A DNA stretch of 64,000 nt, from the NCBI GenBank assembly GCA_945948555.1, contig CAMFBM010000007.1, positions 23,487 to 87,486 of the forward strand. The letters are read 5' to 3'. Positions 37,855 through 45,734 of the stretch are shown one piece after another (the stretch's first letter is position 1; the number at the start of each line of letters is the position of its first letter). This DNA comes from an uncultured Bacteroidales bacterium (lineage in GTDB: Bacteria > Bacteroidota > Bacteroidia > Bacteroidales > UBA932). The notes beneath the pieces were generated by a model. The model was not told the origin of the DNA, did no database searches, and saw only the letters and a program-made list of their open reading frames with translations. The translations under genes were made by a program, and so were the position numbers.

Positions 37855-40164
37855 ATGAAAGGATATAAAATACTACTTGCCGCATTCGCGGCACTGTCGC
37901 TCAATGTCGTACCTGCCCTCGCGCAGAAGACGCCTCGTCTTGGTAAAGATCCCGTGAAAAACATAGTGAAGGCTATGAGCCTTGAGGAAAAGGCTGAGCT
38001 TGTCTGCGGAACCTGGTCTGCCGGATATGCCGGTGACGGGACTGTCGGAGGGAAGACCTTCGCGATGGTTGCCGGTGCAGCGGGAATCACTGAGGCTTTT
38101 GACAAGTACGGCATACCGCACACTGTGATGGCTGACGGCCCTGCAGGTCTGCGCATTGACCCTCTCAGGAAAGATGATGACAGGACATACTGGTGCACGG
38201 CTTTTCCTGTGGGGACGATGCTGGCGGCTACCTGGGATTCAGAATTGATTGAGGCTTGCGGCAGGGCAATGGGAAATGAAGTCCTGGAGTATGGCTGTGA
38301 CGTCATCCTCGGACCGGGGCTGAACATCCACCGCAATCCTATGTGCGGCAGAAACTTCGAGTACTATTCCGAAGATCCGGTGCTCAGCGGGAAATGTGCT
38401 GCGGCAATGATCCGGGGCATACAGTCCTGCGGCGTGGGTACCTCCGCAAAGCATTTCGCGGCGAACAACCAGGAATCCTGCCGTATCCAGAACAATGCCG
38501 TCGTGCCTCAGAGGGCTCTGAGGGAGATTTACCTCAAGAGTTTCGAGATTGCGGTCAAAGAGGGAAATCCATGGACTGTGATGTCTTCCTACAACCGTGT
38601 CAATGGCATCTATTCTATGGAAAGCCGCTTCCTTCTGACGGATGTTCTTCGAAATGACTGGGGCTACAGGGGCATTGTGGTCTCCGACTGGTTCGACAAG
38701 AGAGACACCCCTGCCCAGATTCACGCCGGAAATGACCTTCTGATGCCGGGAGAACAGGCTCAGGTGGATGAAATCATTGCTGCGGTCCGCTCGGGAGCGC
38801 TTGCCGAGGAGGACCTTGACATCTGTGCCGGCAGGGTGCTGGAATATGTGCTCAAGACCCCTCATTTCAGGAAATATGCCTATTCGGATGCCCCTTCGCT
38901 TGAACAGAATGCCAAGGTCAGTGCCTCAGCTGCCTCAGACGGCATTGTCCTTCTGAAAAATGAAGGCGGGGCATTGCCTCTGGCTGAGGGTGCCAATGTC
39001 TCCCTTCTGGGAGTGAACGCCTACGACGGAATCGTTGCCGGAATCGGTGCGGGTTTCGTGAACTCGTCCTACAAGGTGAATCTGGACGAGGGTCTGCGGA
39101 ATGCCGGCTTCATTCTGAATCCGAAGACTGATGCGGTTTACAGAAGGTATATGGACTATTCCGAGGCTTTGCTCGGAGAGGAAAATTCCCGCAAGCATCT
39201 TGGTGACAGAACCTTCACTGCCGAGGCTTTCCTCAGCGATGCATTTCTGGGGATGCGTGCGGCTGACAGCGATGTTGCAGTCGTCTCTTTCGGCCGTCTG
39301 AGCGGGGAGTACAATGACCGCTACACCAGGGATTTCTACCTTCACGAAGATGAACTGGACCTTCTGCGCAGGACCTGTGCCGCCTTCCATTCACGCGGCA
39401 AAAAGGTTGTCGTGGTGCTGAATATCTGCGGAGTGGTCGAGACGGCGTCCTGGAAGGACCTTCCCGATGCAATCCTCGTGAACTGGCTCCCGGGGCAGGA
39501 ACTCGGAAATGCAACTGCGGCAGTCCTTTCCGCTCAGGTGAGTCCTTCAGGAAGGCTCCCTATGACCTTCCCTCTGGATTATCGTGACCATCTTTCCTCC
39601 GAGAACTATCCTTTTGACTACACCTCAAAAAGGAGTGACTGGGAATATGATGCACCGGAGAGGAAAATCCGCAATCTCGGCTGGACGGAATACCTTGAGG
39701 GAGTGGATATCGGCTACCGCTATTTCTGCACCAAAGCCCCTGAAAAGATTTCCTTCCCTTTCGGCTTCGGCCTGAGTTACACTTCCTTCGAGTGGTCTGA
39801 TGCAACCCTCACCCGCAAGGGCAATGACTTCCGCGTGACCCTCAGGGTGACCAACACTGGTGACCACCCGGGCAGGGATGTGGTGCAGCTCTATGCTTCC
39901 GCCCCGGAATCGGAGATGTACAAGCCGGTGCGTGAACTCAAGGCCTTTGCCAAGACCCCTGTGCTCGCTCCCGGCTCTTCGGCAACCCTCGAGCTCACCT
40001 TCTCAGCCTACGACCTGGCCTCCTTTGACGAATCCCTCTCTGCATTCGTGAGCCAGGAGGGCACTTACACCCTCCAGCTGAACCGTGACGCCTCTACCAT
40101 TGTCACAACCCTTCCGCTCACCCTGAAGAAGACCCTCCGCTGGCCTGTCACCCGAGGGGAATGA
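37855..40164 (+). CDS. GH3 beta-glycosidase, secreted
   Basis: A 769-residue GH3 with signal peptide ending NVVPALA|Q. Barrel motifs VMADGPAGLRI, CGRNFEYYSEDP, KHFAANNQES and the nucleophile in IVVSDWFD (Asp about 278); a C-terminal GH3 sandwich; a fibronectin III-like end (RVTNTGDHPGRDVVQLY). It is clearly paralogous to the GH3 at 45705-47969 and different from the one at 34328. It is the last gene of PUL-1, followed by a strong hairpin. Confidence 0.93.
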   Translation: MKGYKILLAAFAALSLNVVPALAQKTPRLGKDPVKNIVKAMSLEEKAELVCGTWSAGYAGDGTVGGKTFAMVAGAAGITEAFDKYGIPHTVMADGPAGLRIDPLRKDDDRTYWCTAFPVGTMLAATWDSELIEACGRAMGNEVLEYGCDVILGPGLNIHRNPMCGRNFEYYSEDPVLSGKCAAAMIRGIQSCGVGTSAKHFAANNQESCRIQNNAVVPQRALREIYLKSFEIAVKEGNPWTVMSSYNRVNGIYSMESRFLLTDVLRNDWGYRGIVVSDWFDKRDTPAQIHAGNDLLMPGEQAQVDEIIAAVRSGALAEEDLDICAGRVLEYVLKTPHFRKYAYSDAPSLEQNAKVSASAASDGIVLLKNEGGALPLAEGANVSLLGVNAYDGIVAGIGAGFVNSSYKVNLDEGLRNAGFILNPKTDAVYRRYMDYSEALLGEENSRKHLGDRTFTAEAFLSDAFLGMRAADSDVAVVSFGRLSGEYNDRYTRDFYLHEDELDLLRRTCAAFHSRGKKVVVVLNICGVVETASWKDLPDAILVNWLPGQELGNATAAVLSAQVSPSGRLPMTFPLDYRDHLSSENYPFDYTSKRSDWEYDAPERKIRNLGWTEYLEGVDIGYRYFCTKAPEKISFPFGFGLSYTSFEWSDATLTRKGNDFRVTLRVTNTGDHPGRDVVQLYASAPESEMYKPVRELKAFAKTPVLAPGSSATLELTFSAYDLASFDESLSAFVSQEGTYTLQLNRDASTIVTTLPLTLKKTLRWPVTRGE

Positions 40165-40197
40165 ATTTCACGGAGTTTTTGAGGATTTCCAATTGAA

Positions 40198-40236
40198 AAA
40201 GCGGTAAAGCCTTGTTGATTCAGGCTTTACCGCTTT
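40198..40236. terminator. Bidirectional rho-independent terminator
   Basis: A perfect 12-bp inverted repeat GCGGTAAAGCCT / AGGCTTTACCGC (40201-40212 and 40222-40233), extended by AAA upstream and TTT downstream. It lies between the convergent PUL-1 GH3 and ppdK genes and would stop transcription from both sides. Confidence 0.9.
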
Positions 40237-40258
40237 AGCAGTTTATAAGGGAACTATG

Positions 40259-42982
40259 TTAGTTCTCTTTGATTGCAGCCTGCGCGGCAGCCAGTCTTGC
40301 GATTGGAACGCGGAAAGGCGAGCAGGAAACATAGTTCAGACCGATTTTGTAGCAGAACTCAACTGATGCAGGGTCACCGCCGTGCTCTCCGCAGATACCG
40401 CACTTGAGGTTCTCCCTTGTGCCGCGGCCTTCCTTGACAGCATAGTTAACGAGTTTGCCGACAGCTTTCTGGTCGAGAGTCTTGAATGGGTCGGCATCCA
40501 GAATCTTGTTGCCAAGATAGTCGCCCATAAAGGTTCCGATGTCATCGCGTGAGAAGCCGAAAGTCATCTGGGTGAGGTCGTTGGTACCGAATGAGAAGAA
40601 CTCGGCAGTGCGGGCCATACGGTCAGCTGTGAGGGCTGCGCGAGGAATCTCGATCATAGTACCGAACTTGTAGTCGATGGAGAATCCGAAGTGAGCCTCA
40701 ACCTCGGCCTTTACCTTCTCGCAGATGGCCTTCTGGAAACGGAGCTCGCGCTCTGAGATGGTCACAGGAACCATTATTTCAGGCATAGGAGTCAGACCTT
40801 CCTTCTTGAGCTCTGCGGCAGCAGTGAAGATTGCCCTGAACTGAGTCTCGGAAATCATCGGATAGGTTATGTGAAGACGCACGCCCCTGTGTCCCATCAT
40901 AGGGTTGACCTCGTGGAGGGACTCTCCGCGTTTCTCGATGTCAAGCTCTGAAATTCCGAGCTCGTTTGCAAGTTCCTCCCTCTTGTCGTGTGACTGAGGC
41001 ACGAACTCGTGGAGAGGCGGGTCGAGAAGACGGAATGTGACAGGCTTGCCGTCCATTACCTTCATTGTGCCTTTGACTGCGCCTTTGATGTATGGCTCCA
41101 GCTCGGCGAGGGCGGCCTTGCGCTCGTCGTCTGTCTTGGAAAGGATCATCTTGCGGAGCTTTGCAAGAGGAGTCTCGGAGTTCTTGCCGTAGAACATATG
41201 CTCGATACGGAACAGTCCGATTCCCTCTGCGCCGAAGCTGATCGCGCGCTCTGCATCCTCAGGTGTGTCGGCGTTGGTGCGTACACCCATCTTGCGGAAC
41301 TTGTCCACGATGTCCATAAACTTCACGAAACGAGGGTTGTCGGAAGCGTCCATAGTGTCGAGTGCGGTGTTGTAAACCAGACCCTTTGCTCCGTTGAGGC
41401 TGACCATGTCGCCTTCCTTGATCTCCACACCGCTGGTCTTGAACTTTGCGGTCTTGTTCTCAAGGTCAATCTGCATTGCCTCGCAGCCTACGATGCAGCA
41501 TTTGCCCCATCCGCGTGCAACGAGTGCAGCGTGTGAGGTCATACCGCCCCTCTGGGTGAGGATACCGGCGGCTGCACGCATTCCCTCGACATCCTCAGGA
41601 GAAGTCTCCTCACGTACGAGGATGGTCTTGATGCCTTGTGCGTTGGCCTCCATAGCGGCCTCTGAAGTGAAGACAACCTTTCCGACTGCTCCGCCAGGTG
41701 ATGCTGGAAGACCGTTTGCAACTACTGTAGCCTTCTTCTCGGATGCAGGGTCGAGAATCGGGTGGAGGATCTCATCCAGCTGTGAAGGAGAGACACGCAT
41801 TACGGCTGTCTTCTCGTCGATCATTCCTTCCTCGAGCATATCCATCGCCATGTTCAGGGCTGCAATTCCGGTTCTCTTTCCGATACGGCACTGGAGCATC
41901 CAGAGTTTGCCGTCCTGGATGGTGAACTCGATGTCCTGCATATCCTTGAAGTGGTCCTCAAGGTGAAGCCTGATTTCGTCGAGCTCCCTGTAAACCTCAG
42001 GCATCGCAGTCTCAAGAGACTCAAGATGCTGGTTGTGAGGGTTCTTTGTGGCCTCGTTGAGAGGGTTTGGAGTGCGGATACCTGCAACCACGTCCTCTCC
42101 CTGTGCGTTGATGAGCCACTCTCCGTAGAACTTGTTGTCACCGTTTGCAGGGTTTCTTGAGAAAGCCACACCGGTTGCGGATGTGTTGCCCATATTTCCG
42201 AACACCATTGACTGAACGTTCACTGCGGTTCCCCAGTCATCAGGAATGCCCTCGATTCTTCTGTAGGCGATGGCCCTCTTTCCGTTCCAGGACTTGAACA
42301 CGCCGCCGATGGAACCCCAGAGCTGAGCCTCTGCTGAATCAGGGAACTCGACTCCGAGAACCTCTTTTACCTTTGCTTTGAATTTAACGCAGAGGTCCTG
42401 AAGCTCCTCGGCCGTGATGTCAGTGTCTGAAGCATAGCCTTTGGCCTCCTTCAGCTCTTCCATCATCCTGTCAAGCTGCTGGCGGATTCCCTGTCCGTCC
42501 GCAGGCTCGATGCCCTCTGCCTTCTCCATCACGACGTCTGAGTACATCATAATGAGACGGCGGTATGCGTCATATACGAAACGCGGATTGCCTGTCTTTG
42601 CAATCATTCCCGGAATGGTCTCGGAGCACAGACCGATGTTGAGGATCGTGTCCATCATTCCCGGCATTGAACTCCTGGCGCCGGAACGGCAGCTGACCAG
42701 AAGAGGATTCTCCTTGTCGCCGAATTTCATTCCCATTATCTCTTCGGTTGCCTTCAGAGCCTCTGCAACCTCAGCCCTGAGTTCCTCGGTGTAGCCGCCG
42801 CCAAGTTCGTAATACTCAGCGCAGCACTCTGTGGTGATAGTGAATCCGGCAGGGACCGGAATGTTAAGTTTGCACATTTCAGCAAGGTTCGCTCCCTTGC
42901 CTCCGAGCAGGTTTCTCATGGCGCCGTCGCCCTCGGCCGAGCGGCCTCCGAAGCGATAGACGCGTTTTTTGTTGTCTCCCAT
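40259..42982 (-). CDS. ppdK: Pyruvate, phosphate dikinase
   Basis: A 907-residue cytosolic enzyme that interconverts pyruvate, ATP and phosphate with PEP, AMP and pyrophosphate. N-terminal ATP-grasp: GGKGANLAEM, VPAGFTIT, CRSGARSSMPGMMDT. Central phosphohistidine domain: GGMTSHAALVARGWGK with catalytic His about 484. C-terminal PEP/pyruvate barrel: EGIGLFRIEHMF, GHRGVRL, SFGTNDLTQM and GICGEHGGDP with the catalytic Cys. Slightly longer than the 870-880 of many orthologues. It is housekeeping central metabolism, unrelated to the neighbouring PUL, and has its own AT-rich upstream region. Confidence 0.98.
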   Translation of the reverse strand: MGDNKKRVYRFGGRSAEGDGAMRNLLGGKGANLAEMCKLNIPVPAGFTITTECCAEYYELGGGYTEELRAEVAEALKATEEIMGMKFGDKENPLLVSCRSGARSSMPGMMDTILNIGLCSETIPGMIAKTGNPRFVYDAYRRLIMMYSDVVMEKAEGIEPADGQGIRQQLDRMMEELKEAKGYASDTDITAEELQDLCVKFKAKVKEVLGVEFPDSAEAQLWGSIGGVFKSWNGKRAIAYRRIEGIPDDWGTAVNVQSMVFGNMGNTSATGVAFSRNPANGDNKFYGEWLINAQGEDVVAGIRTPNPLNEATKNPHNQHLESLETAMPEVYRELDEIRLHLEDHFKDMQDIEFTIQDGKLWMLQCRIGKRTGIAALNMAMDMLEEGMIDEKTAVMRVSPSQLDEILHPILDPASEKKATVVANGLPASPGGAVGKVVFTSEAAMEANAQGIKTILVREETSPEDVEGMRAAAGILTQRGGMTSHAALVARGWGKCCIVGCEAMQIDLENKTAKFKTSGVEIKEGDMVSLNGAKGLVYNTALDTMDASDNPRFVKFMDIVDKFRKMGVRTNADTPEDAERAISFGAEGIGLFRIEHMFYGKNSETPLAKLRKMILSKTDDERKAALAELEPYIKGAVKGTMKVMDGKPVTFRLLDPPLHEFVPQSHDKREELANELGISELDIEKRGESLHEVNPMMGHRGVRLHITYPMISETQFRAIFTAAAELKKEGLTPMPEIMVPVTISERELRFQKAICEKVKAEVEAHFGFSIDYKFGTMIEIPRAALTADRMARTAEFFSFGTNDLTQMTFGFSRDDIGTFMGDYLGNKILDADPFKTLDQKAVGKLVNYAVKEGRGTRENLKCGICGEHGGDPASVEFCYKIGLNYVSCSPFRVPIARLAAAQAAIKEN

Positions 42983-43243
42983 AAAGAATAGATAATATTT
43001 TAAGTTAATGAATTATCCAAAATTGCCGACAAAACGGTCAAATTTCAAGTTAAATCGCGCGAAAATACGAAATATTCATCAAATTAGAAAAATATTCATC
43101 TATATATAAAAGATATTTTTGTTCTTTCCACGTTCTGTCCTAATTTTACCGTCGCTTCAAACGCTCCGGCGCAGGCTGGTGCCTGCCATTGGGGAATATG
43201 GAACATCTGAAAGTTCTTCAGGAATATGAAAAACATTAAAATA
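42983..43243. other. Non-coding region upstream of ppdK
   Basis: AT-rich, no convincing gene. Minus-strand TATTTTCG (43067 to 43060) may be the ppdK -7 box. Plus-strand TATTTTTG (43114-43121) is a possible outward -7 box. A short perfect hairpin GCAGGC-TGGT-GCCTGC lies at 43171-43186. A 12-codon open frame follows at 43198 but has no other support. Confidence 0.4.
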
Positions 43244-43460
43244 GGGACTGTCGTTTAATGTTTTCACTTTGAGCGAAGCAGCGACTGGTCCCATCCGTTT
43301 TCTGCATTCGGCTCATCAATTTTTCGTTTTTGTATCTCGTACCGGCTATTTCAGCTAAATTTCGTACCTTTGACATGCAGATTCATTTTTGCGATACCTC
43401 CAAATTCAGCTTCTCAGGGCCTGTTGGAGGTAAAAATGTGCGGCTTTTCCGGACAGTCCC
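43244..43460. mobile_element. MITE-like element, 217 bp
   Basis: Perfect 9-bp terminal inverted repeats GGGACTGTC (43244-43252) and GACAGTCCC (43452-43460), flanked on both sides by TA (43242-43243 and 43461-43462), which could be a target duplication. No transposase is encoded. Inside are a -7-like TACCTTTG (43365-43372) and a TACCTCCAA/TTGGAGGTA hairpin. This fits a non-autonomous, internally deleted transposon derivative. Without a second copy in the window the call rests on the ends alone. Confidence 0.55.
43395..43432 (+). repeat. 9-bp stem hairpin inside the MITE-like element
   Basis: TACCTCCAA (43395-43403) and TTGGAGGTA (43424-43432) are perfectly complementary with a 20-base loop. 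It lies 23 bases downstream of the -7-like box TACCTTTG, so it would be near the 5' end of any transcript from that box. Confidence 0.5.
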
Positions 43461-43523
43461 TAAGTAATTTTCACTTGATATATCGAAAGTGTTCGGATGA
43501 TTTTCATTCGGACATTATTTTAT

Positions 43524-43531
43524 TAACTTTG
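43524..43531 (+). promoter_or_regulatory. -7 box TAACTTTG upstream of deoR-type gene
   Basis: TAACTTTGC fits the Bacteroidetes -7 consensus TAnnTTTG, 18 bases before the ATG at 43550. A TTTTC 18 bases upstream is a weak -33 candidate. It lies outside the MITE-like element. Confidence 0.55.
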
Positions 43532-43549
43532 CGCAAAATTTAATTATAA

Positions 43550-44317
43550 ATGAAAAGTATTTCCGAAAGATATTTATATATTAAGGAACAATTGTACCGT
43601 AATGGCTTTGTTACGGTGCAGGATCTTGTGGACCAGCTGGAGGTTACTGGCGCAACCATCCGCAGGGACCTCAGGATCATGGAGGGGGAGAACATTCTCC
43701 GCAGAAATCATGGTGGAGCATCTCTGGTGCATGATAAGGTTATCGAGCTCTCATTGCATGACAGAAGTGCCATTTGTCCGGAGGAAAAGGCAAAAATCGC
43801 AATAGCGGCTGCAGACCTTCTGAAAGAACACGATTCCATGGGAGTGACATCGGGATCGACTGTGGAAGCGTTTGTCAGACAGATCCAGTCAAAGGGCCCG
43901 ATGAAAGTCGTGACCCCATCCATAAAGCTGGGAGTGCTCCTGAGCGAGAAGATGGAGGTGGACCTGAGGATATTGGGTGGGCGTATAGTGCCTGAATCAA
44001 TGTCAACCAGAGATGAATATGCCATCCAGGGACTTCATAATGTAAGATGTTCGAAGCTGTTCTTCAGCTGTGACGGTTTCAGTATCGAAGACGGTGTGAC
44101 AAGTGCATTTGTCGAGGAGGCCCATCTTACTGAATGCATGATGAACATTGCCCAGCAGCGTATCCTGCTCGCAGACTCATCCAAAGTGGGTAAGTGCGGT
44201 TTCGGTCGCATATGCGGTCTGGAGGATGTCGATACGCTTATCACGGATTCAGGTATCGGTCCGTCTTTGAAGAGCAAGATCGAAGCTCTGGGAGTCGAGG
44301 TCATAATCGCGGAGTAA
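43550..44317 (+). CDS. DeoR/GlpR-family transcriptional regulator
   Basis: A 255-residue cytosolic regulator. N-terminal helix-turn-helix (about 6-57) with the DeoR signature VTVQDLVDQLEVTGATIRRD and LRRNHGGA. C-terminal sugar-phosphate sensor (about 75-235) with GVTSGSTVEAFVRQ, GGRIVPESMS, FFSCDGFSIEDGVTS and LLADSSKVGKCGF. Such proteins repress sugar or polyol catabolic genes and are relieved by a phosphorylated sugar. It lies 13 bases upstream of an organophosphate antiporter, its probable target. Confidence 0.92.
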   Translation: MKSISERYLYIKEQLYRNGFVTVQDLVDQLEVTGATIRRDLRIMEGENILRRNHGGASLVHDKVIELSLHDRSAICPEEKAKIAIAAADLLKEHDSMGVTSGSTVEAFVRQIQSKGPMKVVTPSIKLGVLLSEKMEVDLRILGGRIVPESMSTRDEYAIQGLHNVRCSKLFFSCDGFSIEDGVTSAFVEEAHLTECMMNIAQQRILLADSSKVGKCGFGRICGLEDVDTLITDSGIGPSLKSKIEALGVEVIIAE

Positions 44318-44330
44318 TAATGACTCTATA

Positions 44331-45704
44331 ATGGATAATACAGTCAAGAAGTATCGTTACTGGGAGTGGCGCACAATCATCGTACTCTTTATCGGCTACG
44401 CCCTTTTCTATTTTGTAAGGAAGAATCTTGGAATGGCCATCCCGGCTATGGAAGCAGAGCTCGGTATCTCGAAGACCCAGCTCGGTATCTTCCTGACTCT
44501 TCACAGCATCATCTACGGATTATCCAGATTCGTCAACGGAATGCTCGTGGACCGTTTCAGCAAGAGAAAGATCATGTCCCTCGGACTGCTGCTCACATGT
44601 GCTGTCAACCTGTTCATCTGCTTCAGTCCCAAGCTCAACGGCATGCTGAATCTTCTGGATGCAGAGGGCAAGGCCACGCTGGGGCTTGTGTACCTCATCG
44701 GTTCCATGTGGGTGCTCAACGGCTATCTTCAGGGAATGGGAGTACCTCCTTGCGTAAGTCTTCTTGCCCATTGGGTGAAACCTTCGGAGCTTGCCACAAA
44801 ACAGTCCATCTGGAATGTATCCCACACAGTAGGAGCAGGTGTTGTCGTGGCTCTCTGCGGATTCATGCTTGACCATTACGGCTACAGTGCATGGTATCTT
44901 TGCTTTGCAGTTCCTGCACTCTTAGCTCTTATAGGTGTACCTGTGCTCTGGTTCGGTCTTAAGGATGACCCTACAGAGGTCGGACTTCCTCCGGTAGAAA
45001 AGATGGGAGAGCAGCCTCAGGAAAAGTCGGACGAGCCTGATCCTCTGGAAAATATTGACGGAGCCAAATACAAGAAGATCATTAACAGGATGGTCTTCGC
45101 CAATCCGTTCATCTGGATCATCGCCATATCCAATTTCTGTGTATATGTGATCCGACTCACAATCCTGGACTGGGGAGCATCATTCCTTACAGAAACCAAG
45201 GGCATGGACATCGCAGAGGCCGGCGGTCTTCTCGCAACTACCGAGATAGTCGGCGGTACCCTCGGAATGCTCCTTGCAGGCTGGCTTTCAGACAAGCTCT
45301 TCAAGAGCAAGGCTCACAGGACGTGCTTCTTCTGCATCATCTTCGCGACCCTCTCATTCTTCCTCTTCTGGAAATGTGAGTCAGTGGTCCTCTCTTTCAT
45401 ATGCCTTGTGATGTCCGCATTCTTCATCTACGGTCCCCAGGCCCTCTACGGAGTATGCGCGTCCCAGCAGGCTACCAAGTATGCAGCCGGTACAGGTAAC
45501 GGTATCATCGGCATCTTCGGCTATGCATCATCGGTGGTTTCCGGAGTAATGTTCGGAGCGATGGCAGAGACAGGCGGATGGGATTCAGTATTCCCGGTAG
45601 CCATAGCATTCGGTATAGCAGGAGCAATAGCCATCGGACTCATGTGGAAGGCACCGGCCGACGGCTATGAAAAGCTGAACAGGATAATCAAGGAAGTCAA
45701 GTGA
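44331..45704 (+). CDS. MFS organophosphate:phosphate antiporter (GlpT/UhpT type)
   Basis: A 457-residue, 12-helix inner-membrane protein of the OPA family. Family features are the N-terminal KYRYWEWRTIIVLF, LFYFVRKNLGMAIPAM, FVNGMLVDRFSKRK and NGYLQGMGVPPC. OPA carriers exchange phosphate for glycerol-3-phosphate or hexose-6-phosphate. A central cytoplasmic loop (about 215-245) is acidic. Its regulator lies immediately upstream, and its stop abuts the stop of the convergent GH3 with no spacer. Exact substrate is unresolved. Confidence 0.9.
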   Translation: MDNTVKKYRYWEWRTIIVLFIGYALFYFVRKNLGMAIPAMEAELGISKTQLGIFLTLHSIIYGLSRFVNGMLVDRFSKRKIMSLGLLLTCAVNLFICFSPKLNGMLNLLDAEGKATLGLVYLIGSMWVLNGYLQGMGVPPCVSLLAHWVKPSELATKQSIWNVSHTVGAGVVVALCGFMLDHYGYSAWYLCFAVPALLALIGVPVLWFGLKDDPTEVGLPPVEKMGEQPQEKSDEPDPLENIDGAKYKKIINRMVFANPFIWIIAISNFCVYVIRLTILDWGASFLTETKGMDIAEAGGLLATTEIVGGTLGMLLAGWLSDKLFKSKAHRTCFFCIIFATLSFFLFWKCESVVLSFICLVMSAFFIYGPQALYGVCASQQATKYAAGTGNGIIGIFGYASSVVSGVMFGAMAETGGWDSVFPVAIAFGIAGAIAIGLMWKAPADGYEKLNRIIKEVK

Positions 45705-45734
45705 TCAGAGGCGGATTCTTTTCCGCTTTGACTT
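45694..45734. terminator. Possible terminator made of the ends of two convergent genes
   Basis: Nested inverted repeats AAGTCAA/TTGACTT (45694-45700, 45728-45734) and GCGGA/TCCGC (45711-45715, 45722-45726) lie across the directly abutting stops (TGATCA, 45702-45707). There is no clear U-run. With no intergenic DNA, a terminator would have to be inside the coding ends. Confidence 0.35.

Noticed and set aside
43198..43236. 12-codon open frame MEHLKVLQEYEKH
   Set aside because: Too short, no promoter at a suitable distance and no recognisable family pattern.
43086..43549. tRNA, riboswitch or small RNA gene between ppdK and deoR
   Set aside because: Only short hairpins are visible; no cloverleaf or known riboswitch core is recognised.
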